A stretch of DNA of 34,005 nucleotides from JBBAFS01 sp041655255 (GCA_041655255.1 JBBAFS010000008.1:1-34005), one strand, 5' to 3'; positions 7,954 to 16,083 are shown, counted from the stretch's first letter. The notes: generated from the letters alone by a model not told the origin. Numbers and translations are program-made.

Positions 7954-9339
7954 TTATGTGGCAGGGACGACAGGGGGAGTGTCAGTGAGCCGAGTGATCC
8001 ACTTTCCACTTCTCACTCGTAGGGTACTGACAATAAGCTTAAAGAGTTCTTCTGTCCCAACAAGGAGAATAAGAAGATGGAGAGGAAGAGCTAATACGAT
8101 CGCTCCAAAGAAAGCGAGAGGAACTCCAATACCCCACACACCAATCATTTCAATGAGCATTGAGTATCGAGTATCTCCACCCGAGCGAAGTACTCCAACA
8201 ATGTAGACCATGTTGCTCGCTTTAAGGGGGAATAACAATCCCACAGCAACAAGGGCTAGTTGGCTAATACGAGCACTTTCACTACTGAGGTTAAACGGCA
8301 TAACGAGGTATCGAGATAAAACGATTAAGAAAAAGCCTAAGACAACAGCACTTGCTAAAGCTAAGCGAGAGGATTGTTTCACATAGGAGGTGGCACTTTC
8401 CATATCGCCTTCTCCAATTTTGTTTCCAATCATGATAGCAGTAGAGTTACTAATACCCATTAAAACAACAAAAAAGAGTGAATGAATTGATTCACTTACA
8501 TTTATTGAAGCGATGACATTCATCCCCAATCGTGCATATGCCACCTTGTATGCTGTCATCCCAAGTGACCACAACATCTCATTTAAGATTACTGGTAAGC
8601 ATGTCACGAGATACAACGTGACAAGTGTTTTATTCCAATTAAAGTACTCTTTTAAAGGGGCTGCAATGGGGTTCTTCTTTTTATAGATAAGGACAATGAG
8701 GACCACTAACTCAATAAAGCGGGCAATAGTGGTAGCTAAAGCTGCTCCAGCGACCTCCATTCGGGGAAAACCAAACTTTCCTAAAATGAGAAGATAGTTT
8801 AATACGATGTTAATACTCATCGCTAATATTGAGACCATCAGTGGCGTTTTCGCATTGTTTGTGCTTCTTAGTGCAGCAGAGAGAACAAGCACAATCGCAC
8901 TAAATATATAACTGACAGCGACAACAACTAAATACTCTTTTCCTCTTTGCACCACCTCGGCATCACGAGTGAAAATATGCATTAATAATTCGGGGTAATA
9001 AAATGAGAAAAAAGCACTAACAACTGCTCCAACTAAAGCGATGACCAGTGCAATGCCAATGACTGAATGCATTGATTTACGATCTTGAGATCCCCAATAT
9101 TGAGAGACAAAGATAGCAGTACCACTACTCACTCCAAAAAAGAAGAGGATAATAAGAAAGAACATTTGGTTTGCAAGGCCAACAGCGGCTAATGCCTCTT
9201 CTCCCACGGTGGAGATCATCAGTGTATCGACAAACGATACCCCATTAGCAAGAAGGTTTTGCAGCATAATGGGGAGAGCTAAAGAGAGGAGTCTACGATA
9301 AAAGTGACTCTCTTTGAGAGAAATCACATGTGCACTCAT
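7954..9339 (-). CDS. MATE-family efflux transporter
   Basis: Multidrug and toxin extrusion proteins export cationic drugs, toxins or metabolites in exchange for Na+ or H+. The 461-aa protein from ATG 9339 shows about 12 membrane segments in two similar halves. The family pattern is present: LALPIMLQNLLANGVSFVD near the N-terminus, EEALAAVGLANQM, and SQYWGSQD after helix 2. The second half repeats this with an LNEMLWSLG opening. The start is set by TAGGAG 7 nt upstream; the frame continues to 9423 but without a ribosome site. The substrate cannot be told. It ends 64 nt before pepD on the same strand. Confidence 0.92.
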   Translation of the reverse strand: MSAHVISLKESHFYRRLLSLALPIMLQNLLANGVSFVDTLMISTVGEEALAAVGLANQMFFLIILFFFGVSSGTAIFVSQYWGSQDRKSMHSVIGIALVIALVGAVVSAFFSFYYPELLMHIFTRDAEVVQRGKEYLVVVAVSYIFSAIVLVLSAALRSTNNAKTPLMVSILAMSINIVLNYLLILGKFGFPRMEVAGAALATTIARFIELVVLIVLIYKKKNPIAAPLKEYFNWNKTLVTLYLVTCLPVILNEMLWSLGMTAYKVAYARLGMNVIASINVSESIHSLFFVVLMGISNSTAIMIGNKIGEGDMESATSYVKQSSRLALASAVVLGFFLIVLSRYLVMPFNLSSESARISQLALVAVGLLFPLKASNMVYIVGVLRSGGDTRYSMLIEMIGVWGIGVPLAFFGAIVLALPLHLLILLVGTEELFKLIVSTLRVRSGKWITRLTDTPPVVPAT

Positions 9340-9373
9340 GAATCTGCTCCTATGGTAGAAATGAAGCAAGCCT

Positions 9374-9402
9374 ATCTTGAACGGTAGAGTTATTAGTGTC
9401 AA
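9374..9402 (-). promoter_or_regulatory. Possible promoter of the MATE gene
   Basis: A perfect TTGACA (9397-9402) is followed after 17 nt by CAAGAT (9374-9379), a poor -10. Its position just upstream of the AGGAG and ATG at 9339 supports that start. Confidence 0.3.
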
Positions 9403-9590
9403 CACTGAAAACAGAGTTGACATGTACTGCCAAGATTACTCTAATGTGGTCAAAATAAGTTCAATCGTCACTATTGATTATCTTTTTTGATCTTGTGAGA
9501 GAGTTTCCACCATTCAAATGAGGAAATAAGCGAAGAGTATCGGTTTTCCATTTGTAAATTTTGCAAAAATAGAGTAGCATCTTTTGTTAG

Positions 9591-9596
9591 TATAAT
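9591..9596 (+). promoter_or_regulatory. -10 box for the diacylglycerol-kinase-like gene
   Basis: TATAAT at 9591-9596, 23 nt before the ATG, followed by AAGGAAG as ribosome site. No recognisable -35 is present at 16-18 nt. The rest of the divergent intergenic stretch (about 9403-9590) holds nothing I can identify. Confidence 0.4.
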
Positions 9597-9619
9597 TACC
9601 TTACAAAAAGGAAGTTTTC

Positions 9620-10561
9620 ATGGCCCAAACCCCCATGCTTATTATATTTAACCCTCTTGCAGCAAAAGGGAAAGCGCTCTCACACAAAGAAGAGATTGAA
9701 GAGTATTTTACTTCACAAGGGGCCACATTTGATATTGCCATTACCCAAAATGGGACCGATGCGATTACAATCGCAAAAAAGGCTGTCCATACAGGGTACA
9801 AGATCATTGTTGCTGCTGGTGGTGATGGGACTGTGAATGAAGTAGTTGATGGAGTTGTCCGAGCAATTCGAGAGTTAAAACTTAATACCTCTGATGCCCC
9901 TGCCATTGGAATACTTCCGGTAGGAAGGGGAAACGACTTTGCCTACATTGCGAAAATACCTAAGAATATTAAAAAAGCATGTGATCTAATTTTGCACAGT
10001 GAACCTCAATTCACCGATTATGGGGAGCTGTTTGGTGGAGACTTTCCCGAAGGACGTTGTTTTATCAACGGAGTAGGTATTGGCTTTGAACCGATGGTGA
10101 ATTATGCTGCAACATCGTTTAAGCGGGTAAGTGGTATGGCGAGTTATTTTTTGGGGTTAATCAAAGTAATGATGAACTACCCCAAGGCGATACCTGTAAC
10201 TATAACAACAGATGATGAGACATTGCAGTTTGAGACACAACAAATCTCTTTGTGCAATGGACGACGAATGGGGTCTGCCTTTTTAATGGGGCCGTATGCC
10301 GAAATTGATGATGGAAAACTCGATATCGTGTATGCTAAAAAAGGCCTTAATAGTTTGAATATTTTATGGCATGCTTCTAAATTCCTAATTGGAACTCAAT
10401 TAAAAACTGAAGCATTTTCCATGACGCGGTCAAAAGAAGTAACCATTACGACAGACCAAGATCGCCTTATTTGCCATGCAGATGGAGAGGGAGTCTCCTT
10501 AGGGTGCTCCTCAATTAAGGTGACTCTGTTTTCAAGAGAACTCAAAATTATAAGAAAATAG
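9620..10561 (+). CDS. Diacylglycerol kinase family lipid kinase (YegS/DgkB-like)
   Basis: This family phosphorylates lipid or sphingoid-type hydroxyls; DgkB of Gram-positives recycles diacylglycerol, while YegS acts on phosphatidylglycerol in vitro. The 313 aa have the DAGK catalytic fold: NPLAAKGKAL at 11-20, the nucleotide-binding GGDGT at 67-71 with VNEVVDG, GRGNDFA at 102-108, and in the C-terminal beta domain the typical IDDGKLDIVYAKK. There is no signal peptide or membrane helix, so it is a cytosolic or membrane-associated enzyme. AAGGAAG lies 5 nt before the ATG. Its exact lipid substrate cannot be deduced. The glycosidase gene follows after 89 nt. Confidence 0.9.
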   Translation: MAQTPMLIIFNPLAAKGKALSHKEEIEEYFTSQGATFDIAITQNGTDAITIAKKAVHTGYKIIVAAGGDGTVNEVVDGVVRAIRELKLNTSDAPAIGILPVGRGNDFAYIAKIPKNIKKACDLILHSEPQFTDYGELFGGDFPEGRCFINGVGIGFEPMVNYAATSFKRVSGMASYFLGLIKVMMNYPKAIPVTITTDDETLQFETQQISLCNGRRMGSAFLMGPYAEIDDGKLDIVYAKKGLNSLNILWHASKFLIGTQLKTEAFSMTRSKEVTITTDQDRLICHADGEGVSLGCSSIKVTLFSRELKIIRK

Positions 10562-10602
10562 TCGTCATTATTTGACTAATGAAGGTTGTCGTAGTATTGT
10601 TT

Positions 10603-10617
10603 ACATTGCGTGAATGT
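10603..10617. repeat. Short inverted repeat upstream of the glycosidase gene
   Basis: ACATT-GCGTG-AATGT, five-base arms around five bases, 34 nt before the GTG start. It could be an operator half-site pair, but arms this short may be chance. Confidence 0.25.
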
Positions 10618-10650
10618 GTATTTTTTCCCTAGTGAGCTTATGAGGAGCGG

Positions 10651-12078
10651 GTGTTGATTAAAGATTTAGTACCGTCGGTACATTTTTATGACCAAGATTT
10701 TGTCGATATGTATGACAGAACTTGGGTTTGGATAGATGAAGCGTGGACTCAAGGAACCAAAGAGAACGGATTTGTAGGTAGCTATGTAAGCTATCCTGGT
10801 CAGAAAACGTTTAACCAAACCCATAGTTGTATGTCGGCTCTATTTTTAGTCTACAGCAATCAAAACTACTCTCCCTTCCCAATGATCGACTACTTGTATA
10901 GTAAACAAGAGGAGTCGGGAGCTATTCGAAGTGACTACTCAATCGAAGATGGTTCATTTGTAGCTCCAGAAGGGAACCCCGAAGGGGTTTCTCCCCCTAT
11001 TTTCGCCTACATTGAACACGGATTTTACCATAAGATTGGAAATAAAAAGAGACTTAAAGAGATTGTCCCTATTTTAGAGGGACACTTTGAGTGGCTCAAA
11101 CAAGAGTTCTTACGTGAAAACGGATTATATTCAGTTCCCGCAAGTGCATGTGAGTTAGGTAATATAGATCGTTCGACAATGTACTACCCTGTCGACTTTA
11201 ATGCACAACTTGCAGTGAACGCTCTTTATTTATCGGCCATAGGCGATATTCTCAATGATAAAGAGTTAAGTTTTAGATACAAACGCCTCTACTTCTCTTT
11301 GAAAACTCGAATCAACTCGATGATGTGGAATGCGGAAGATGGGTTTTATTACGACCTTGATGTAAAAGAGAATCAAATCCGACGTAAACACATTGGAGCT
11401 TTTTGGACCTTGTTAGCAGAGATTCCCAACGATGAGCGAGGAGATTTGTTTATTGCTCATCTTTCGGATCCAAACTCATTTGGGACAGAGAACCCGTTTC
11501 CAACCATTAGTGTCGATGACCCCGATTTCTCAGAACAAGGAAATGGATACAAAGGAGGGGTAGTCCCCTTTAATACATTTATGGTGGTCAAAGGGTTAGA
11601 GAATTACAATCGATTTGAGTTTGCCCGTGAGTGTGCTATTAGACACCTCTATTTCATCTTGGACACACTGCACGCCGAAGGTGATACCCCAGGAGACGTA
11701 TGGGAAGCATACCAACCAATGAATGAAGGGCCATCTATTACTGATGAAATTGCTGGCTTTCCAAGAAAACGTTTTATTCCCATGGTTGGCCTTATTACCA
11801 TCACACTCATGATTGAAGATATTATTGGCCTTGTTATCTCATTACCGCGTAAAACAGTCGATTGGACTATGACCACATTGGAAGCCATGGGAATTGAGGA
11901 TCTCTCTTTAAAGAGAAATATGATTACCATCTTAAGTCATAAACAGGCTCGAGGATGGGAAATCCGCCTCGAAAGTGAGAAACTCTACTACTTCACAGTT
12001 GAACTTCTTGCTGAAAAGAAAAAGAAAACACTCCCGATTCCTTCGGGTAAATGTTCGATGCTTATCGATAAACTATAA
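10651..12078 (+). CDS. Trehalase/GH63-like (MGH1-type) glycoside hydrolase
   Basis: The 475-aa protein has the pattern of (alpha/alpha)6-barrel glycosidases of the GH37/GH63/MGH1 group, which include trehalase, mannosylglycerate hydrolase and alpha-glucosidase I. Seen are an N-terminal TWVWIDEAW and a FNQTHSCMSALFLVY helix pair, YYPVDFNAQLAVNAL (the usual inner-helix repeat), WNAEDGFYYDLD, and a late GNGYKGGVVPFNTF and DVWEAYQP block where the general base is expected. There is no signal peptide, so the substrate is probably an intracellular sugar or compatible solute. GAGGAG lies 3 nt before the GTG at 10651 and 6 nt before a TTG at 10654, so either could start. It ends 5 nt before djlA and is probably co-transcribed with it. 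Confidence 0.72.
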   Translation: MLIKDLVPSVHFYDQDFVDMYDRTWVWIDEAWTQGTKENGFVGSYVSYPGQKTFNQTHSCMSALFLVYSNQNYSPFPMIDYLYSKQEESGAIRSDYSIEDGSFVAPEGNPEGVSPPIFAYIEHGFYHKIGNKKRLKEIVPILEGHFEWLKQEFLRENGLYSVPASACELGNIDRSTMYYPVDFNAQLAVNALYLSAIGDILNDKELSFRYKRLYFSLKTRINSMMWNAEDGFYYDLDVKENQIRRKHIGAFWTLLAEIPNDERGDLFIAHLSDPNSFGTENPFPTISVDDPDFSEQGNGYKGGVVPFNTFMVVKGLENYNRFEFARECAIRHLYFILDTLHAEGDTPGDVWEAYQPMNEGPSITDEIAGFPRKRFIPMVGLITITLMIEDIIGLVISLPRKTVDWTMTTLEAMGIEDLSLKRNMITILSHKQARGWEIRLESEKLYYFTVELLAEKKKKTLPIPSGKCSMLIDKL

Positions 12079-12083
12079 ACACT

Positions 12084-12845
12084 ATGGGCGTAATAGGAAA
12101 AATAATTGGTGGAACAGTGGGCTTTGCTTTAGGCGGTCCACTGGGAATGGTGGCAGGAATTGCTTTTGGCAACCTATTTGATCGGGCTAAAGAATATACC
12201 CGTCCTATAAGTGAACAACCCCTCTCTCAAAGTGAACAATCTGAAGCTCTCTACTTTGTAGCTCTTTTTTCAATGCTTGGAAAAATGGCGATGGCTGATG
12301 GGCGCTTATTAGAAGAAGAGCGAAAAGTTGTCGATTCATTTATCTACAATGACTTGAAGCTCGATCGTCAAAGTGGAGCTTTTGCTCAGCAAGTTTTTTT
12401 AGCGTCATTAAGCTCTCAAGGGACATTTGAACAATATGCTCAGCAGTTCTACCAAAACTTTTCCGCTCAACAACCACTTGTAGAGACCATGATCGATATC
12501 CTTGTACGAGTTGCTTTAGCAGATGGGCGTATCAGTAGTGCTGAAGATGCTCTTTTAACACGAGCAGCAACAATCTTTGGAATTTCTCAATCTCTTTTAC
12601 ACTCGATAAAAGAGCGTTATGGAGGAGTGAAGACTTCTTCATCGAAAGCATATGCAACGTTGGGGCTAACAAGTAGTGCTACAAATGAAGAGATCAAAAA
12701 GGCATATCGGAAACGAAGTATTGAATTTCACCCCGACTCTATTGCCTCTAAAGGTCTACCTGAAGAATTCACATTGTTTGCTACTGAGCAATTTCGTCTT
12801 ATTCGTGAAGCGTATGAGACAATTCGTAAGGAACGTAACTTTTAA
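12084..12845 (+). CDS. djlA: DjlA-like membrane-anchored TerB/J-domain co-chaperone
   Basis: The domain order is that of DjlA. A glycine-rich hydrophobic N-terminus (about 5-32, GKIIGGTVGFALGGPLG) matches the E. coli DjlA transmembrane dimerisation segment. A TerB domain at about 54-175 has two ADGR motifs (71-74 and 146-149), and a C-terminal J domain at about 188-253 has the DnaK-stimulating HPD at 216-218. DjlA works with DnaK at the inner membrane and affects envelope stress responses. At 253 aa it is close to the family size. There is no clear Shine-Dalgarno, so translation may be coupled to the glycosidase whose stop is 5 nt upstream. The stop overlaps the opposing recR stop by 4 bp. 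Confidence 0.85.
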   Translation: MGVIGKIIGGTVGFALGGPLGMVAGIAFGNLFDRAKEYTRPISEQPLSQSEQSEALYFVALFSMLGKMAMADGRLLEEERKVVDSFIYNDLKLDRQSGAFAQQVFLASLSSQGTFEQYAQQFYQNFSAQQPLVETMIDILVRVALADGRISSAEDALLTRAATIFGISQSLLHSIKERYGGVKTSSSKAYATLGLTSSATNEEIKKAYRKRSIEFHPDSIASKGLPEEFTLFATEQFRLIREAYETIRKERNF

Positions 12846-13435
12846 CGTGTAAAATCGATGCGTCCCCGAAGCGAGCGAGCTAACGTGAGGCGGTCTGCAT
12901 ACTCTAAATCTCCACCCAAAGGAAGACCTGCTGCTAAGCGGGTTATCGTGAGCTCTTTTGAACTGAGTAAGTGGCGAAGATACAATGCAGTTGTATCTCC
13001 CTCCTCGGTGGGGTTAGTAGCAATGATGACTTCTTTAAAAGAGCCTTCTTCAATACGTTTAACAAGGCGATTAAAATCGAGTTTATCGGGCCCCATCCCC
13101 TCTAAAGGGGAGAGTGCACCACCTAACACATGGAACAAGCCGTTGTATGCTCCACTAGCGTTAATGGTAATAACATCTTGAGGTTGTTCAACAACACACA
13201 TCAAGGTGCGATCACGACTAAGATCACTACACACTTCACATGGGTCAGTTTCTGTGTAACTACCACACACTGAACAAGGAGAGATAAGATCTTGAATCGT
13301 CTCTATAAGAGAAGCTAAGTGCTTATTATAAGAGCCATCAGTTTTAATGAAGTGGTACGCTAAACGGGATGCACTTTTAGGTCCGATTCCAGGTAGGCGA
13401 GAGAGTTGTTGAATCAACTGTTCTAAAGAGCTCAT
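12842..13435 (-). CDS. recR: Recombination mediator RecR
   Basis: RecR works with RecO (and RecF) to load RecA on gapped DNA. The 197 aa show the helix-hairpin-helix LSRLPGIGPKSASRLA, the zinc finger C-x2-C...C-x2-C in SPCSVCGSYTETDPCEVC, the Toprim region with VVEQPQDV and the ATNPTEEGD acidic block, and the C-terminal GLPLGGDLEYADRLTL. The start codon overlaps the ybaB stop as ATGA, giving translational coupling. The order dnaX-ybaB-recR is conserved in very many bacteria. Its 3' end overlaps djlA by 4 bp. Confidence 0.97.
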   Translation of the reverse strand: MSSLEQLIQQLSRLPGIGPKSASRLAYHFIKTDGSYNKHLASLIETIQDLISPCSVCGSYTETDPCEVCSDLSRDRTLMCVVEQPQDVITINASGAYNGLFHVLGGALSPLEGMGPDKLDFNRLVKRIEEGSFKEVIIATNPTEEGDTTALYLRHLLSSKELTITRLAAGLPLGGDLEYADRLTLARSLRGRIDFTR

Positions 13436-13725
13436 TGCATTGCACCGCCTAAAGAGAGAGCTTCTTTTTTTAAGACTTCCTGAATCTGCTCTACAGCAGC
13501 ATTAAAAGCAGAAGCAACGAGTACCTCTAATGTTGAAACATCCTGAGGGTCAACAATCTCTTCACTAATTGAGAGTGAAATGACTTCCATTTTCCCATTG
13601 AGAGTGACACTCACCATATCTCCACCAGATGAGCCAGTTGCTCGAATGGTATCTAACTTAGATTGCATCTCACTCATCTGAGATTGTATATTTTTCATGT
13701 GTTTTACTAAATCAAAAGGATTCAT
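13432..13725 (-). CDS. ybaB: YbaB/EbfC nucleoid-associated protein
   Basis: YbaB proteins are small DNA-binding dimers with a tweezer shape. The 97 aa show the typical FDLVKHMKNIQSQMSEMQ coiled helix at the N-terminus, the central SVTLNGKMEVISLSIS strands and a C-terminal helix. GGAGG lies 4-5 nt before the ATG. The gene follows dnaX by 14 nt and overlaps recR by 4 nt. In Borrelia the homologue EbfC regulates gene expression; here only the family assignment is supported. Confidence 0.94.
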   Translation of the reverse strand: MNPFDLVKHMKNIQSQMSEMQSKLDTIRATGSSGGDMVSVTLNGKMEVISLSISEEIVDPQDVSTLEVLVASAFNAAVEQIQEVLKKEALSLGGAMQ

Positions 13726-13739
13726 AATTCCTCCACTAT

Positions 13740-15326
13740 TTAACTGATGACGTCTCCACGAAACAAGGTGGCAATATTATGTGCTAGGGAGTCCTCTTTT
13801 GGAGCCTCTTTCTTAGGCTCAGGTGGAAGACTTACCATGGTTAACTTATGATCAAAGCCAGTGTGTGTGAGAATGAGTGATCTTAGTTGTTTCACATGTC
13901 GTTGAGCACTATCAACAACGTATTGCGTTGGGAATGTAAGAATAGCTTCATCGGCAGAGACTTCACACGAAATAAGTTGAGTGAGTACTAAACCCAACGA
14001 ATCACGATTATGTGCTAGTTGTTGAGCAAGCTCTATTAATAACTCTTTAGTTAAAGGGACTAACTCTTTTTTAGGTTCCTCTTTTTTTACCTCAACAGGA
14101 GCAGGAGCGGGTGTGCGCGCTTCTTGTTTTGGCTCCGAAGTCTTCCTTACAGGAGGAGTAACTCTTTGAATAGGAGCATCTCCCCGAGCTAAATTATCTT
14201 GAAGAGCTTCGATTTTTTTCACCAGTTGTACATTAGATGTCATGTGGTGTAGTGAAGCTAAGCGACTTACTGCTAACTCTAATTCATAGCGAGGAGCCAA
14301 AGAGTAACGAACCTGGCGATAGAGATCTAAAAAGAGATCTAAAGCTGCCTCTAATTGTTCTTCGCTATACGCGGTAACAAGTGATGAGGGAATTTGATTT
14401 ACCTGAATAGCCAATACATTTTCATTAGTGACCCCTCGTCTTAATAACAACAGAGTTCTCATATAATGAGCGAGATCTTTAATGAGTTGTTCAACGGAAA
14501 CACCGGTATCTAAGAGCGCTTCTAAATGGGCAATGGCCTCTTCTGGTTTCTCTTGTGCTAATGGCTCAATAAGGGCTGTAATTTTATCAATTCCGGCAAG
14601 ACCCAGTTTCTCTTCGATGTTGGCCATCGTAATACCATCACTACTAAAGGAGGCGACTTGGTCAAACAAAGTATATGCATCACGCATTGAACCGGTAGCC
14701 TCTTTAGCAATCCAAAAAAGGGCCTCTTCTTCGGCTTTGATGTTCATCTCTTGTGCTGTTGCTGCTAACTCCTCTTTTATTGTGTTTAAAGGAATCAGTT
14801 GGAAATGAAATTGTTGACAGCGAGAACGAATTGTTGCGGGGACCTTTTGTGGTTCTGTTGTTGCAAAAATGAACATCACATAAGGAGGTGGCTCTTCAAT
14901 TGTCTTTAATAAAGCGTTAAAAGCACTTGTTGAGAGCATGTGTACTTCATCGATGATGTAGATTTTGTATCTCCCTGCTTGAGGAGGAAACAGCACCTCA
15001 TCTTTTATAGCCCTCATGTCATTGACACTTGTGTTACTTGCTCCGTCGATTTCAATGACATCAGGGCTTGTCCCTTTTGTGATCTCAATACAGTGTGAAC
15101 ACTCTCCACACGGATATGGAGTAGGACCACTATCACAGTTAAGAGCTTTAGCTAAGATACGGGCTGAAGAAGTTTTTCCAACTCCTCGTGGTCCACTAAA
15201 GAGATATGCATGGGCAAAGCGTTTTTGTTCTAATGAATTTTTAATGGTAGAGACGACAAACTGCTGACCAATTAGAGAATCGAATGATTGGGGGCGCTTG
15301 CGATTTGCAGTTACTTCGTATGCCAT
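13740..15326 (-). CDS. dnaX: DNA polymerase III subunit tau (and possibly gamma)
   Basis: DnaX is the clamp-loader ATPase. From ATG 15326 (TAGGAG 7 nt upstream) the protein has 528 aa. It shows Walker A GPRGVGKTS at 45-53, the four zinc cysteines C64, C73, C76 and C79, DEVH at 126-129, sensor motif TTEPQKVP and the arginine finger in SRC near 168-170. Domains I-III reach about residue 350. A Pro/Lys/Glu-rich linker follows (about 380-425), then a C-terminal domain IV/V that would bind polymerase and helicase. A seven-A run in the linker is a candidate frameshift site that would give a 418-aa gamma form. The SRP RNA and tRNA genes lie just upstream on the same strand. Confidence 0.96.
   Translation of the reverse strand: MAYEVTANRKRPQSFDSLIGQQFVVSTIKNSLEQKRFAHAYLFSGPRGVGKTSSARILAKALNCDSGPTPYPCGECSHCIEITKGTSPDVIEIDGASNTSVNDMRAIKDEVLFPPQAGRYKIYIIDEVHMLSTSAFNALLKTIEEPPPYVMFIFATTEPQKVPATIRSRCQQFHFQLIPLNTIKEELAATAQEMNIKAEEEALFWIAKEATGSMRDAYTLFDQVASFSSDGITMANIEEKLGLAGIDKITALIEPLAQEKPEEAIAHLEALLDTGVSVEQLIKDLAHYMRTLLLLRRGVTNENVLAIQVNQIPSSLVTAYSEEQLEAALDLFLDLYRQVRYSLAPRYELELAVSRLASLHHMTSNVQLVKKIEALQDNLARGDAPIQRVTPPVRKTSEPKQEARTPAPAPVEVKKEEPKKELVPLTKELLIELAQQLAHNRDSLGLVLTQLISCEVSADEAILTFPTQYVVDSAQRHVKQLRSLILTHTGFDHKLTMVSLPPEPKKEAPKEDSLAHNIATLFRGDVIS
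14071..14088 (-). promoter_or_regulatory. dnaX: Candidate -1 frameshift site in dnaX
   Basis: On the coding strand the in-frame heptamer A-AAA-AAA (14082-14088) covers codons K414-K415. A -1 slip would add R-G-T and stop at TAA (14071-14073), giving 418 aa. Position and outcome resemble E. coli gamma. A small stem TTAGT/ACTAA begins 18 nt downstream, farther than in E. coli. Confidence 0.45.
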
Positions 15327-15374
15327 ATAGAGACTCCTAAGAGAGACTATAGCACGCACAGGTGAAGTGAAAAA

Positions 15375-15497
15375 CCCCCTCAGCGGCGATACATCACCTG
15401 CATCTCATCACACAATCGCTTACCGCTGCTACCTTCCGGTCCTGACGGGGTTAGGCGACGTATGATAGTACAGAATCTACCACCATTGCTGAGGGGG
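15375..15497 (-). ncRNA. ffs: Signal recognition particle RNA (4.5S type)
   Basis: The minus strand contains the conserved SRP domain IV: GTCAGG, then CCGGAAGG with the GGAA tetraloop, then TAGCAGC. Compared with E. coli (U in GGTCCGG, A in AAGCAGC) the pair flanking the loop is swapped to A and U, a compensatory change that supports the helix. The ends pair perfectly (CCCCCTCAGC with GCTGAGGGGG), giving about 123 nt with no room for an Alu domain. The closing helix is followed by TTTTT (15370-15374), which probably terminates transcription. The RNA binds Ffh to target proteins to the membrane. It lies between tRNA-Ser and dnaX. Confidence 0.95.
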
Positions 15498-15503
15498 AAG
15501 TTT

Positions 15504-15590
15504 CGGAGAGAGAGGGATTCGAACCCTCGGGGCCGGTTAGAGCCCACACCCTTTCCAAGGGTGCACCTTCGACCACTCGGACATCTCTCC
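15504..15590 (-). tRNA. tRNA-Ser(GGA)
   Basis: This is an 87-nt class II tRNA with a long variable arm, acceptor GGAGAGA/TCTCTCC, discriminator G, and T-arm GGGTTCGAATCCC. The anticodon loop TTGGAAA gives GGA, reading UCU and UCC. CCA is not encoded. Confidence 0.97.
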
Positions 15591-15613
15591 AGGTTTGTTG
15601 ATATCTCGTGTAG

Positions 15614-15700
15614 CGGAGAGAGAGGGATTCGAACCCTCGGTACCACGGATGGTACAACGGATTTCGAATCCGTCTCCTTCGACCACTCGGACATCTCTCC
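15614..15700 (-). tRNA. tRNA-Ser(CGA)
   Basis: This is an 87-nt class II tRNA with the same acceptor stem and T-arm as its neighbour. The anticodon stem ACGGA/TCCGT encloses loop TTCGAAA, anticodon CGA, reading UCG. Discriminator G; CCA not encoded. Confidence 0.97.
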
Positions 15701-15714
15701 CGGCGTTCTAAGTA

Positions 15715-15788
15715 CGTAGCCAAGAGGATTCGAACCTCCGACCGCCAGATCCGCAATCTGGTGCTCTATCCAGCTGAGCTATGGCTAC
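15715..15788 (-). tRNA. tRNA-Arg(GCG)
   Basis: This is a 74-nt class I tRNA with acceptor GTAGCCA/TGGCTAC and D-arm AGCTCAGCTGGATAGAGC. The anticodon stem CCAGA/TCTGG closes loop TTGCGGA, giving anticodon GCG (codons CGC, CGU). Most bacteria use ACG, edited to inosine, for this box. CCA is not encoded. Confidence 0.95.
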
Positions 15789-15826
15789 AAGTTTTGTCAC
15801 GTCTCTGTCAAAAAACGAAAAAAAAA

Positions 15827-15913
15827 CGGAGAGAGAGGGATTCGAACCCTCGGTACCGTTCCCGATACAACTCCTTAGCAGGGAGCCCGATTCAACCGCT
15901 CTCGCATCTCTCC
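15827..15913 (-). tRNA. tRNA-Ser(GCU)
   Basis: This is an 87-nt class II tRNA. The anticodon stem GCTCC/GGAGT closes loop CTGCTAA, anticodon GCU, reading AGC and AGU. It has the same acceptor stem and T-arm as the other three serine tRNAs, discriminator G, and no encoded CCA. Confidence 0.97.
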
Positions 15914-15956
15914 AAAGTTTTCCGATAGGTATTGTCCTGATCGGAGACAAAACTAG

Positions 15957-16041
15957 CGGAGAGAGAGGGATTCGAACCCCCGGAGACTCGCGCCTCAACG
16001 GTTTTCAAGACCGCCTCCTTCAACCACTCGGACATCTCTCC
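15957..16041 (-). tRNA. tRNA-Ser(UGA)
   Basis: This is an 85-nt class II tRNA, the first of the cluster. The anticodon stem GCGGT/ACCGT closes loop CTTGAAA, anticodon UGA, reading UCA (and UCG by wobble). Discriminator G; CCA not encoded. Confidence 0.97.
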
Positions 16042-16054
16042 AATCAGCTTTCAC

Positions 16055-16083
16055 ACTATAATAAGCACCCTATCCTTTGTCAA
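16055..16083 (-). promoter_or_regulatory. Promoter of the tRNA-SRP cluster
   Basis: Perfect TTGACA (16078-16083), 17 nt, TATAGT (16055-16060). The predicted start near 16048 is 7 nt before tRNA-Ser(UGA). It is one of the best sigma-70 type promoters in the window and probably serves all five tRNAs and ffs, perhaps reading into dnaX. Confidence 0.85.

Noticed and set aside
9340..9423. 28-residue N-terminal extension of the MATE protein
   Set aside because: AGGAG directly precedes the internal ATG at 9339, and the extension contains the likely -35 box.
15806..15811. TTGACA on the minus strand between tRNA-Ser(GCU) and tRNA-Arg
   Set aside because: No -10 box at 16-18 nt, so it is probably not a promoter.
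15504..16041. Repeated GGAGAGAGAGGGATTCGAACC units that look like a repeat array
   Set aside because: Each copy is the 3' end of a tRNA-Ser; spacing and folding fit tRNAs, not CRISPR or mobile repeats.
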